Shown here piece after piece: positions 38,601 through 48,299 of a stretch of DNA of 64,000 bases. The DNA lies in contig JAZAYU010001126.1 of assembly GCA_038501625.1 (NCBI GenBank), positions 19,155-83,154 on the forward strand, given 5' to 3'. Made by a program: the position numbers and the translations under genes. Source of the DNA: Corbicula japonica. Taxonomy: Eukaryota > Mollusca > Bivalvia > Venerida > Cyrenidae. The notes below the pieces were generated by a model. The model did not search any database, was not told the DNA's origin, and was given only the letters and a program-made list of their open reading frames with translations. The first letter of the stretch is position 1. Every line of letters starts with the position of its first letter.

Positions 38601-40953
38601 CTCTAAAAATGTGCAACAAACAGTTATTTCTATTTTTCTTTTTTTAGAGGCGTCTTATCATGTCCTTAACGATTTGTGAAGTTTTGTCGAAAAAGCACCA
38701 TCCGTTAAAATATATTCTAAAATATTGGGCAAAAAATGTTACATGTAGGAATGTGATAAAATAAAGTGCGACAGTTTAAAAAATTACATTTGTTTAGACC
38801 ATAAATTAAAAAAAGTTTGAAAACAACCAGTAACTCTTAAAGATATAAGAAATATCAATTGCTTAATATTCTCATTGCTAATTAATAACTCAAATGTTAA
38901 TTTCGGAGCTATAAATATCATTCTAAGAAGCGACAGAGTGATTAGTTTTATTACGATTAAACCACTCGGCTTTTGAAAAAGAAGTAAGTGTAGTATTTAT
39001 TTGAAATGAAAACAAGAAACATTCCCTATTTACCTCTTTTCTGTGTTTCCTACTTCAGTTTGCTGTTGTCGTTGTTGTTGTCGTTGTTGTTGTTTCTGCT
39101 GCTGCTGTTGTTGTTGTTCTTGTTGCTGTCCTTGTTGTTGTTTGGGATTATCTTTTCCTTCGCTTCCTCTACTTTCGTTACTAAACATAATAACGTTGTG
39201 TTTATCTCGCTTTATAATTAATTTATATATTAAACATGTTAAAGTCCCGATCGTAGACCACGAATATGCATTTATAGATATAGGCTGCGTTTCATTAAAT
39301 ATTTACGATCGGGTCGTATCGTTACTGAGATCCCAATTTAAGATAAAATTTAAGATGCTATCCGTCGTACGTACGACGCTTTATTAAAAGCAGCCTTTCT
39401 GAGCAAAAGGCACATCTTCACAATCAAAGAATATGCTTCTATAATCATTAACGTAATCTTTGACTTATTATTGATAATAATGTCGTAGTTACTGCTTTTT
39501 TTGTAAACTATAAATGAATCTTGACTTGAAATGTGAAATTATGTTAAAAGTTTCTATAAGTGCGAAACTCTCCTGTGCTGTTTAAAAATGGTTAGTTTCG
39601 GTTTTCCTGCTCTTAAAATGTGCAACAAAAAGTTACTTCTATTTTTCTATTTTGTAGAGGTGTCTTATCATGTCCTTAAAGATTTGTGAAGTTTTGTCAA
39701 AATAGCACCATCCGTTAAAATATATTCTAAAATATTGGGCAAAAAATGTCAGGAATGTGACAAAAACGTGTGACAGTTTAAAAAATTACATTTGTTTTGA
39801 CCATAACTTTAAACGCTTGAAAAAGACAAGTTTTAGTGTTGTTTTATTGAAAGGTTTAAGTAAATTCCTCAAGAAAATCAATACATCTTTGCTCTAGAAA
39901 TTTATAGGACTTTAAAGTTAATAGTACTAATTAATTTTTGTGTATCATTCAGTTTAATGTTTCTAGATGCAATAATAATAATCTCTATTGAAATTATAAC
40001 TGTCTGCAGGCCCCTTCAGAAAATATCATCTAATTTTGTGCAATATTCTGTCAACAGAACCTTTACATGAATACAAGAGCATGTTTTTTTTTCTAGAAGT
40101 CTCTGTCATGTTTTGTTAAATTGTGACAAACAGAAATGACCTTGGAGTTAGCGAAACATTTTAGCACACTGCACTTATGTGGTTGTCAGGAGTGTGACAC
40201 ACTTTCTTAAAAATATGATTTTTTTTAAACTTTATGCGATATCACAAGTTCTTAAGCACTTATATTTGCTGCTTTAAATTTCATTTTAACAGAAATGAAT
40301 ATTGAAATTATAAGAAACAGAAACACTTGTATTTTAAGCACATAAATTAAAATTCTTGTAATTTATTTAATATTTTAATAAAGCTCCATAAAAGTTTTAT
40401 TCCATCACATATGAGTATTACTTGATTGATTTTGATCACAGTAAGGACTGAACAAACATATGGGGCAACCAGTTTAAATTTTTAATGAATTTTAATTCTT
40501 TACATTAATTTTTTCACTTCACTTGACATTTTTTTGAAATAGCCCAAATGACAATATCTCAGCAACCAGTTGATCGATTTCAATTTTTTTTCAGTTCTTT
40601 TAGTAAACTCAGTGCAAGTTAACAGGTTTGGACTTTTTATGAGCTTGAATTTTCTCTATTTTTTTCAATTTTCTAGCCATTTTTTTGAAACAGCCCTCCT
40701 TTAAACTTTTGAGCTCGGTTGTCTATGATTCCTTTGTCATCTATAGTACAGAAAAACTATTTTATGTAACATAACTTTTAGTGTCTGATCTTTTCATTTC
40801 CTCATGAAAGTCTATCCGCCATTTGTTCCTATATGGACCCTCGATATTAAGGAAAAAAGCTTACTATACATTATTTAATAGTCATTTTAATATCGAAACT
40901 ACAGGAACAAATGACAATTCTTACCGTTTTTCTTGGTCCTTTGTTTTAATTAC

Positions 40954-40986
<33 letters not shown>

Positions 40987-43900
40987 ATGATGATTTAAAC
41001 GATCGTTTTCTTCAATTTGTCCAGTTTTGTTACTAAAAAACCAAGCATAGCGGTCTAATAGTTTGTCTTTCAATCTAGCATTAAAATAAATTACATTACA
41101 ATTACGCTGACCTTAAAAAGCTTTTGTTTTTAAATTAATCATTAATCAAATGATGATGCAAACAAATATATAAATATAATAGAACTCAAAGTCGGTGATT
41201 ATGCCACTTCAAAAAGTTCTTAGTATCAAATTTTAAATTAATATTGATATATTTTAATATGTTGGTTAGCAATTGATGGTAAACATTTGTGTATCTTTTT
41301 TAGAAATTAAATGTGACAAATGTTTCAGTCGATCCTGATGAAACCTGTTGACAAGTATAGTAAGAATACTAAAGACTTTGTTTTATTTAGGTTACATTGG
41401 TTTGGATATACTAATTCTCTTTCCAACGGAGTAAAAAGTTGAATATAGAGCAAAGATGAGTGTACGACGTGTTTTGTCAATATAGCCATACTCGTTGTTC
41501 ACTTTGCTTCAGTTTCATTCTTTAAGAAATTCAAATTTAAAAGGCTTTTTCTCAACGCACAGAGTCTTATTATAATCAAAATTGGACCATATTGAAGCTA
41601 TAGGGTTATGGTCTTATACTAGTAAACATTCGGTAAAAATATTATGTAGTTACTATACGTTTTTTAAGATGTTTATAAAAACACTTGTGATAAATCTGAG
41701 TCAATAATTGAGTACCTTGAATTGTTTACTGTATACTTCCCCTGATTTTCACTAAGTCCGACCTCAGGGCTTGGTTGGTTGTTTTTCCTGGAAATAACCA
41801 CGCACTCGCAGTTATATACAAGTATGTTAGAAATGAAATCTTTAAAAACTTCCAAAACGTCGCCAATGAACCTGCCGAGCAAAATCTTCAGAAGAACATT
41901 TTTCATGTGTTGGCATTAAGTTATAAGCTTTGAACGTATCTATATTTACTAGTGCATATATTGAAAACACGTTTTCTTATCACTTAAATGATTTAAAAAA
42001 TTACTCCACATGACAGAACATAGCTAATTAAGCATTTCGCTGTCAAATGAAGAATTATGCTTTTGCAAAATTACCTTTCAGTTATGAGATTTGTAAATTA
42101 CTTTATAGTAACAAATACATATCAAAAATCACCGAATACACGTTTTCTCTCAATTTGCCCCATATCAACTCATGGCGTTTACCTGTTATCCTCGTCAGCA
42201 AAACCAGTAAACTCAATATTGTTGCTGAAAAACAAGATGATCAATTACTTAAAGAGAGGCTTGAATATGATGACAGAAATCTAGCGAAGCAGTCATTTCA
42301 ATAGTCTCAACACAAACTTTACAAAAGAAGTGTAAAGTCAATATTTTCAGCAGATAACCATCATCATACTAGATCTTGTCATGTCCACGATTCATAAAAG
42401 AAAATGCAATGTCTTTCCCAAATAAATGACAACCCGATTTCTTTTTATTGACATTCAAATCAAATCTAATATTAGCTGGCTCTTTCTTTAAATGCAAATA
42501 AGCTTCAGTTACATGCATAAATGCAATCACTTTTTTAAGTAAACACATGTTAATAGAGGTCTTTCACATTGTTGTGCGCATGCGTCGTACGCCACGTTAG
42601 GTACGGAAAATATTGGTTTTATCCTAAACCGACAAGTGAGGGGGCATTTAACTGTGTCATTGCTAACAGAATGGACGGACATGATCACGGTGTCGCCTAA
42701 AAGCTTATGATAAATTATAATAATAATTGTGATGAAGCACAATAAATTCAAGTTTTACGAATTTCCGAATATTGCAGGCTTTAAAAAGTCTGGTCGGCAA
42801 GATTTGACTGTGAAAAGCGTAAAACAATCAAAGACGTGGTTGCAATTTTGAATCAGGAAGTCTTATATAAAAACAAAAACAATGTGGATTGCATGTTACT
42901 GTCTATTTGCCACAGACACATATATAAGCGTCTCGTGTTTTTCTGACAAAATGCCTTTACTTCAAAAAATATATTTTATGTAACTAGATCTCCCTAAATT
43001 GGAAAAGAAAACGGATGAATTCAGCAATGTATCGCCGTTGTATTCAACGCCCGTTAAGCGTTATTATTTTGTTTACTATTTTACTTCCTTCTAACATATG
43101 TTTAAAACTAAAATTTATTGTAATTATTCGTATATTTCTTTTATCAGTCCTGGATTAAAATTATTTTTATGTTTAATAACTAGAAATCATACTTTGAACA
43201 CGACCGTGTTACTGTTAATTGTCCCTATATATACTCAGCAAAAATAAAAAGTACCCACTTTTCTACCTGTGATTTTGTAAAACTAGAAAAATAAAATAGA
43301 AAATATCTTCTTTGAACAGATCTGCATTGCTGTAATCATTACAAAGAAATAAAATGTTCTTAAAAATCTGCAGTCACGACTAAGTTATCTTTCCCTTTGC
43401 TATTATTGGGGTTTTAGGAAGAAGTAAGTGATTCTAAACAATATTCACATTTGTTGGAATTAAATCAATTTTTCCAGTTCTTCATGTCAATAAAATCACA
43501 AAAAATCATTAATAAAACAACTCGTCCTCTATAAAAAAAACGCTAGAAATCCCAAACATTTCCTATTACCTCCCTTTGAATTGAATATATAGGGGTGTTT
43601 AATCCATCATTCATTGTTATCTGATGGGCATTTGCTCAGGTTTAGGTGTGGAAGATTATGTTCACGAACAATTAAACTTAAAAACAACTGAGATTAATTA
43701 ATAAAACACCTTTTGAGGTGTTCGTAATTAAATGAAAACATGTGAATGAGAATATAAGCATAAAAAGTGGGTACTTTCTATTTTTGCTGAGTATATTTGA
43801 CACAATATTCCCATTCCCATTCTGCCCAGAAAACGATGGTGACATATTGAGGTGTGAAAACTTGTTTGATATCTGACATTTGAGGAGACTTAAAATTAAT

Positions 43901-46509
43901 TATCTCAAATCATCAAATTGAAATACCTAAAAATTTTCACGAGTTCAGTCCCATATTTCTATAACTATAATTTGTAGCGTTGAAATGGCAGATCATGTAG
44001 TAGTTTACGTCTTATTCATGTTATTATAAACATCATTTTTTGTAAAATCGTCAGCCATAGTCAATAGACATTAGTTTAAGTCGCATTTTATGAATATCTA
44101 CGTGTTACGGGAATGATGTAGAAAGAAGATAAAATGTCCGCAGACCTCCAAAATCTCAGGATTTTATCTGAAATCTCCGAACCGTAAGGTTCTTCTCCGG
44201 ATCTAAGGATTTTCAGGCAAAATCTCAGGATTTAAAAATATTGAAAAGGATAATTAATGAAACATAAATTTAACTGAATTTAGAATGGGTTTTACAATTA
44301 TATTAATTAATTTTAAGAAACTTGGTCTTGGTCACGGCTCCAAAATTTCCTGTTTATTGAGAGATTACGTGATAGTGACACGATGCCTCGGGCACACATG
44401 TACACAACAGCTAAGTGTCATAAAACTAAACTCGGACCTGAATATCGCAGTTCCGTTCATTTGTTTTGGTCCATGGTCATTGTGATTTTAAACAGAAATC
44501 AAAATATTATATTTCAAAACCTTCAGCGACAACAATTACCAACTTCAACATCAAAATAGTTTTTATTTAAAGAAACAAAACAAAAAACTCTCTGGATTTT
44601 TTTTGAATAGTTTTGGTTGGCCTGCCGTCCGGCAATATTCGTTTGGTTCAATCAATTTAACGATTTCTCGGGTTGTAGCTGGAATCATCCTATTATGTAA
44701 ATACGTAATATTTGTTCTCAAAAGCAAAACACGCAAAACACATATCAACCTAGTCGCCGACGAGCTACATAAGAATATAAAATTTTATTTCTCATTCCAC
44801 TATAAATTATAGCGTTACAAAAAAAATGCCGTAAAATGTTCGATAATGTTCGTCTGAATTGTCAATTATACAGATTTATTTTTAGTAAACACAATTCACG
44901 TGTGTATTTTCATAAAAACCCCAAACAAATCCGTCGGATACTCGCGTCCTGAAAATACGGCGATAAACAATGTTTAAAATGCGCATAAACTTTCTTGATG
45001 TGCTTGTAAGTGATCATAACGGTTTTTTATTCTTTGTTGTTTGACTGAACTCACTTAATTATAAATTTGAAATGATTTATCAACATGTTCTTAATTTTAT
45101 AATCACTTAGTCATATTAACAATAGTAAACGATGCCCCCTCGCGTGCATTTATCGACTAAATATGCTCTTCCATTTTAGAGAGCGCTAAGGGGAGGTAAC
45201 AATGTGAAAGAACTCTATTAATCAAGGTATATTTTATCTTTTTACATGAAAATTTAATTAATAATTGTATAACGAAATTATATTCATAAAAAGAAGACGA
45301 ATTGGGAATCGATAGGCTAGCTCGTACTGATAAATATTTTAAGAAACAAATACGTTACATTGTATGCCTGGTAGCGTATAAGATAAGTTTAAATTTAAAG
45401 GTTATGAGAGCGAATCACACTTAAACCTTACTATTTCATTCTTTTGTTGATACTTACCTGTTGGGAATCATAAAACTATCATTTAAGGATAAGATTGGTA
45501 TATACTCATTTGTTTATCTAAGGATTTAGTGAGCTAGTCACATGATAGGCGAGGTTTTATCGCGCAGATTATAGTAACATAATGTTCTATTTTTACTGAA
45601 TAAACGGCTGCCAGGTAATATAGACATTGCACAACAACAGAACGTTAATGTCGCATCAGGTTAAGCATAGACTGGGTATCTAGAATGAAAGCCATTGAAA
45701 TTTTCGTTCTCTTCATGGATACTTTCGGTTTCAAAACCGGAAGTAGGAAATTCAGATTCTTGTTCGGAAAGACATGGCAGTTTTTGATAGTACAGAACGT
45801 CTAGCAAGCTGTTAAACTTATTAACATCTGTCAGCTCTAAATAATTTTCGGATGACTGTATAATTGATAGCAATGCGATGTTGACATTTTTGTTATGTTT
45901 CAAACATATAAGCTTTAAACGTGCATAAAACCAATTTGCAGCTTGAATAAAGGGACTGGAATATCGTTTTACGACATACTTTATTTTCTAGTATCATGGT
46001 CCCATCTTAAAATCGGCAAGATGATCCTATTAAGCACATTACATTTGAATTAAGATGAACGTATTAACTAACTTAAGATAAACCATGTTAAATATAAAAA
46101 CATTAAACACAAAATAATGTTCATGAAAAGCTTGAAATGATTGAGTGTAAACAGTGAAACTCATCGTAAAGATCATTCCAAAATTAAGACCAACCTGATA
46201 GTAGAAACACTTTATCAGTGTCCATTTTACCATTTTTGCAATACTTACTATCCCGGAATTAAGATAACCACACTATAAAGACCACCTTTGTACATCCAAC
46301 TGGTAGGTTATTAGATGGATTTCACTGTATAAAAAACCTTTTCAGCTTCCACCTCATGCCATAATAAGTAAATGTGTTTTATTCCCATTTTACTAACTTC
46401 CTTGCAAACATTACGAGATGTGGTAGAAAACTTAGACATGAATTACTTACGGGCTTAGGGGCTCTCCCGGCTGATTGCCTGGTTTTTCTTTAGAACAACG
46501 GCATCCCAT
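29159..46509 (-). CDS. MIEAP-like (mitochondria-eating protein family) multi-exon gene
   Basis: Spliced gene read from splice sites and phase; exons are listed separately. The product would be roughly 800 residues: an MGCRC start, a short N-terminal domain, a Gln-rich linker from four repeated exons, a Ser/Thr/Lys-rich linker, a Glu/Lys coiled coil, and a C-terminal domain of about 270 residues. That last part contains NPNIADLSD, KLAEKFSELYDNAWTDAF, CWLMVIQDPPVF, VWPALFLEKGGALLSKGV, which I recognise as the MIEAP/SPATA18 C-terminal domain. Vertebrate MIEAP acts in mitochondrial quality control; bivalves are believed to carry many paralogues, whose role is less clear. All introns upstream of exon 31779-31986 are phase 2 where both sides are resolved, and the last three are phase 0. 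The exon 2 donor is unresolved. A degenerate paralogue lies tail to tail at 16.4-20.7 kb. Family call from memory of motifs, not a search. Confidence 0.72.
29793..29812 (+). repeat. Poly-G tract, 20 bases
   Basis: Uninterrupted G run in the last intron of the MIEAP-like gene (C on the coding strand). Similar C runs occur at 5483-5498 and 56155-56171. Confidence 0.95.
30358..30447 (-). CDS. MIEAP-like gene, MIEAP-domain basic exon
   Basis: A 90-bp phase-0 exon between ACGACAG and GTAATTTA, reading SSDDKLVKDVMKQLKDNRKK and ending in KVQPSDELKQ. The plus-strand copy is 89 bp because of a one-base deletion. Confidence 0.7.
30756..30833 (-). CDS. MIEAP-like gene, MIEAP-domain exon
   Basis: A 78-bp phase-0 exon between TATTATAG and GTGAGTTA, reading TAYTVASKAAEEELTSLKEN and IERFHG. 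Its counterpart at 19452-19529 is the same length and clearly similar. Confidence 0.72.
31779..31986 (-). CDS. MIEAP-like gene, start of C-terminal MIEAP domain
   Basis: A 208-bp exon between ATATTAG and GTAAATT, phase 2 in and phase 0 out. It reads LSAMAGRKLTDNNPNIADLS, then RPTKLAEKFSELYDNAWTDA, then EEKAVTALMTMLT. The plus-strand copy at 18615-18824 aligns along its length. These are among the most typical MIEAP-domain motifs, so the family call rests largely on this exon and the last one. Confidence 0.75.
32327..32467 (-). CDS. MIEAP-like gene, coiled-coil exon 3, with GC donor
   Basis: A 141-bp exon after GTTTCAG, reading EVEYKKSEINKKALEKDN, then ISKIRSEKIQLEKEKEELLT. No GT donor fits; the frame joins the next exon only if splicing occurs at CAAG/GCAAGG, giving AG+A (Arg) then LSAMAGRK. 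The plus-strand paralogue has the same AAG/GCAAG at 18438. I therefore read this as a GC-AG intron. Confidence 0.62.
32798..32875 (-). CDS. MIEAP-like gene, coiled-coil exon 2
   Basis: A 78-bp exon between TGATTTAG and GTAGCAT, reading KEALRRLEEKEKEIEHLNKK and IQTLE. Leu/Ile at heptad a/d positions and dense E/K indicate a coiled coil. Phase 2 on both sides. Confidence 0.65.
33546..33623 (-). CDS. MIEAP-like gene, coiled-coil exon 1
   Basis: A 78-bp exon between TTCATAAG and GTAAGTAAG, reading TLDAKDADMQVKLFDENDI and then KDQKEK. Heptad-like spacing begins here. Phase 2 on both sides. Confidence 0.62.
33822..33890 (-). CDS. MIEAP-like gene, Ser/Lys linker exon
   Basis: A 69-bp exon between TATTTCAG and GTAAGAC, reading PSKAHVEKSKSDVSSLTNG. 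Symmetric phase 2. It leads directly into the coiled-coil exons. Confidence 0.57.
34300..34430 (-). repeat. Dispersed inverted repeat, partner of 20930-21060
   Basis: See 20930. This copy is in an intron of the MIEAP-like gene (between 33890 and 34966). Confidence 0.65.
34966..35082 (-). CDS. MIEAP-like gene, basic/Pro-rich linker exon
   Basis: A 117-bp exon between GTTCTAG and GTGAATTT, reading KTPEKTPRRKHISSVTIGK and then an Asn/Pro/Ala-rich tail. Phase 2 on both sides. It joins 33822-33890 in frame. KTPRRKH could be a basic targeting or phosphorylation patch, which is inference. Confidence 0.55.
35998..36115 (+). repeat. Three-hairpin repeat, decayed copy D
   Basis: Retains CAGGCTCGGTTTGATAGAGC and ATTAAGCGCAACTT. 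It lies in an intron of the MIEAP-like gene, on the strand opposite to the gene. Confidence 0.5.
36383..36460 (-). CDS. MIEAP-like gene, Ser/Asp-rich linker exon
   Basis: A 78-bp exon between CTATGACAG and GTATTAAT. It reads STEDVSKVRGSRDGLDKSAS with acidic residues after it. Symmetric phase 2; one of four 78-bp exons in this gene. Confidence 0.58.
37068..37211 (-). CDS. MIEAP-like gene, poly-Q exon copy 3
   Basis: A 144-bp exon between TTTTAG and GTAAATAGGG, opening NESRGSEGNDNSK and ending TKVGNTEN, with Gln runs broken by Leu, Ser and Arg. Phase 2 joins the acceptor of 36383-36460. Confidence 0.65.
38071..38172 (-). CDS. MIEAP-like gene, poly-Q exon copy 2
   Basis: A 102-bp exon between TTTTAG and GTAAATAGGG, opening NESRGCEGNDSPK and ending TKVGNTEK. 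The Gln run is shorter than in the other two copies. Phase 2 on both sides, so its presence or absence keeps the frame. Confidence 0.63.
39034..39180 (-). CDS. MIEAP-like gene, poly-Q exon copy 1
   Basis: A 147-bp exon between TTTAG and GTAAATAGGG. It opens NESRGSEGKDNPK, carries a long Gln run broken by Gly, Glu, Lys and Arg, and ends TEVGNTEK. Phase 2 on both sides. First and longest of three near-identical exon-plus-intron units. Confidence 0.65.
40925..41032 (-). CDS. MIEAP-like gene, His/Gln-rich exon
   Basis: A 108-bp exon between GTTTTTTAG and GTAAGAA, reading NKTGQIEEND, then HHH, then a run of nine Gln, ending KDQEK. Phase 2 on both sides. It starts TAAC like the three downstream poly-Q exons and appears to be a diverged fourth member of that series. 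Confidence 0.55.
41716..41787 (-). CDS. MIEAP-like gene, linker exon
   Basis: A 72-bp symmetric phase-2 exon between TTTCCAG and GTACTCA, reading KNNQPSPEVGLSENQGKYT. Hydrophilic and probably disordered. It joins 40925-41032 without frame change. Confidence 0.5.
42183..42224 (-). CDS. MIEAP-like gene, small acidic exon
   Basis: A 42-bp exon between acceptor TTTTTCAG and donor GTAAACG. It reads NNIEFTGFADEDN with phase 2 on both sides, so it is a symmetric unit. Adjacent exon 41716-41787 continues the frame. Confidence 0.5.
42552..45219. mobile_element. TIR DNA transposon, copy 1 (2.67 kb, with nested insertion)
   Basis: Ends AATAGAGGTCTTTCACATTG and, inverted, AATAGAGTTCTTTCACATTG. A TA at both ends suits Tc1/mariner-type targeting, and here the flank also reads TTAA on each side. 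About 85-90% like 53984-55725 except for 0.95 kb absent from that copy. No intact transposase. It sits in an intron of the MIEAP-like gene. Confidence 0.75.
43229..43796. mobile_element. Nested small inverted-repeat transposon (about 568 bp)
   Basis: TIRs of about 34 bp with one mismatch: ATATACTCAGCAAAAATAAA then AAGTACCCACTTTT, and the inverse at the right. TA at both ends suggests a Tc1/mariner-type MITE. It lies inside the copy-1 transposon. Confidence 0.8.
45661..45955 (-). CDS. MIEAP-like gene, exon 2 (N-terminal domain; 3' end unresolved)
   Basis: Acceptor ATTCCAG precedes 45955. The exon reads PFIQAANWFYARLKL, then a helical stretch with LLSIIQSSENYLEL and FNSLLDVLYYQKLP, then an acidic tail. 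The frame is open to a TAA at 45661-45663, so the true donor must lie before it. No strong phase-2 donor was found, and 45661 is only the outer limit. Domain not recognised. It may instead be the last exon of a short isoform. Confidence 0.5.
46240..46335. repeat. AAGACCACC-type repeat fragment
   Basis: CCCGGAATTAAGATAACCAC, TATAAAGACCACCTTTG and ATGGATTTCACTGTATA resemble the inverse and forward motifs at 47828-47975. Such short repeats are scattered in mollusc DNA. Confidence 0.4.
46451..46509 (-). CDS. MIEAP-like gene, first coding exon (MGCRC start)
   Basis: ATG at 46509-46507 opens MGCRCSKEKPGNQPG and runs 19 codons plus two bases to a consensus donor GTAAGTAATT at 46450-46441. Phase 2 joins the acceptor at 45955. 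Gly2 and Cys3/Cys5 resemble a myristoylation/palmitoylation signal. Start chosen because it is the only ATG in frame just before the exon; the 5' UTR is not defined. Confidence 0.6.
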
Positions 46510-47827
46510 CTTTTGTTTGTACAGAAAAGCCGATTTCAGGTGTGCCCAATCGTCTTCATTTACAAAAAAACGGAGCTATTTTTAAGCTATAAGATAAAAT
46601 AAACTAAAGGCAATAATGTGCAATAAACCACCCTTTTCCATACGAGGTTATAAGGTCCCAGTAACGTAATCATTAAATTATCATATGTTGCACAAAACGT
46701 TTACGTAATTGCATGCTTAATCAAAGCTACATGTCGTAGAATATTCATTTTAAACAAATATACACTTTTACCGAATTATGCTTATTATGCAGAAAAAAAA
46801 ATCACAAAGTAGCCATTGGTTAAACAAACAGATTTCATCCGTCTTTTAGTTTTCTTTCCAAAAATGTAAACATATTTCACCTGTGAAAGCAAGTTCGTAC
46901 CAGTTTTATATAATCCTAAGTAGTTCTTCCTTAAATAAACATTTTTAGAAGCACTTGATATATTAATTTTGACAAATAACAAGAAACCAAAACAGGAAGT
47001 AATATTTAAACTTGAATTCCTTTATTTTTGAAAACGAAAGTAGGCGGTAATCAATATGAGACAAGATACAATATACCTTATTAAACGTGAATTTCTTTAA
47101 AAAAATTTATCAATGTGTAAAATTAATGTATGCCGTATTTAGTAAATTACCTAAATTACCTGAAATCAAGCCCTTCTTGGCGGTTTCAAAAGAAAACGTT
47201 ATATATTAATACTTCCTTAATCTTGTTAGGTCATACATCTATTCAAAATATAATTATATTCAACACTGATAATATTCGCAAGTGCTGATAAACGATAACA
47301 GTTTGTTTTATAAATAGAACAAAACATTTTATAAATTTATGAATCAATGTTATAACAATTATATTGCATTTGGATTAACAAAAAGTAAAACTATTGTTAA
47401 AATTAATATCCTACATGTAATTATAACTTCATCTTGCTTTTTTTGGTTTTAGTAAGTCCGAAGTTTTTTATGTATCTCTTGCTACCTTTTAGTTCAAAAT
47501 TTGTTGGGGTTTTTTTTTTTTCGTGTTTATAATTTGTTATCGATTTATTATTTTTAACAATGTTATGTTATCTCGCAAGAGTAAATAGAATGTAGAAGCC
47601 AAAATGTACCTCGAGCGACATATAAAAAAACATGATGATATGTAACAAAGAGCGCATCATTGTTTTGGATGGTTAAATTGCTTTGTAAGAAGACAGTTGA
47701 GGCAATGGCATTTTATTTACTGCCTACTGATCATGCTCAATATCATCGAGTCTGCAATATATTGATATTAATTTCATGGTGTTCAGTAACTCTCAAATAT
47801 CCATTCTTATCTATTTTGAAAACTAAT

Positions 47828-47985
47828 AATACAGTAAAACCCCTCATTAAGACAATCCCGAAATTAAGACCTCCTCGCTAATAGGACCACTATTCAGGTG
47901 TCCCTGTTTGCAGTTTTGCACTGTTTAATACCCCGAAATAGACCACCCTACTATTACAATGTAAGACCACTTTTTCCCAGTTCAA
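47828..47985. repeat. AAGACCACC-type repeat
   Basis: TACAGTAAAACCCCTCATTAAG, CCGAAATTAAGACCTCC, AATAGGACCACTATTCAGG and AATGTAAGACCAC: four to five degenerate repeats of an AAGACCACC word. Confidence 0.45.
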
Positions 47986-48017
47986 TGTGCATATCTTATA
48001 CAAGACACTTACTCGTA

Positions 48018-48120
48018 TATTACTTAGAGGAGGCGTGATAATCGGCCCGAGAGGAGCATAACGGCCCGAGGGCCGTTTGCGACCGAGGGTCGATTATAAC
48101 ACCCCTGCTCCGCTCAGCCG
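48018..48120. repeat. GC-rich repeat fragment
   Basis: GATAATCGGCCCGAGAGGAG, CGGCCCGAGGGCCGTT and GACCGAGGGTCGATTATAAC: a GC-rich stretch with nested inverted repeats in AT-rich DNA. Probably the edge of an inverted-repeat element; the partner was not found. Confidence 0.4.
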
Positions 48121-48299
48121 TGTTTAACGTCTACAATACATACGTTTATAGACATCTATATGGATATCTTTTTATAAAATGTTCCCTCAGGTTCTTGAGT
48201 GAGCACTTGTAAATTGAATTCGACGAATGTTTACTTTTTCCAAACGGTGCAAATCACTGTCGGTTGATTTTTTTTTTTGCTTTTAAACAAGAACTTAAT

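Larger units (their letters stand above)
36930..39830 (-). repeat. Three tandem 0.96-1.0 kb units, each holding one poly-Q exon
   Basis: Exon plus about 850 bp of intron is repeated: unit marks CGGAGC.ATA, GATCGGGTCGTATC, GTCGTACGTACGACGCTTTA and AAAATATTGGGCAAAAAATG recur at about 37, 38 and 39 kb. Units are about 95% identical, so the expansion is recent compared with the fourth poly-Q exon at 40925. Confidence 0.88.

Noticed and set aside
39006..39387. Plus-strand open frames rich in Leu or Cys/Cys-Gly across the poly-Q exons
   Set aside because: They are the antisense of CAA/CAG repeats of a minus-strand exon.
37068..41032. Possible CRISPR-like regular repeats in the 37-41 kb region
   Set aside because: The regularity is kilobase-scale exon duplication and CAA repeats in eukaryotic DNA, with no spacer-repeat pattern or cas genes.
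44285..44485. Frame MGFTIILINFKKLGLGHGSK conserved at 54787-54987
   Set aside because: Conservation is explained by both being copies of the same transposon; noncoding DNA around it is equally similar.
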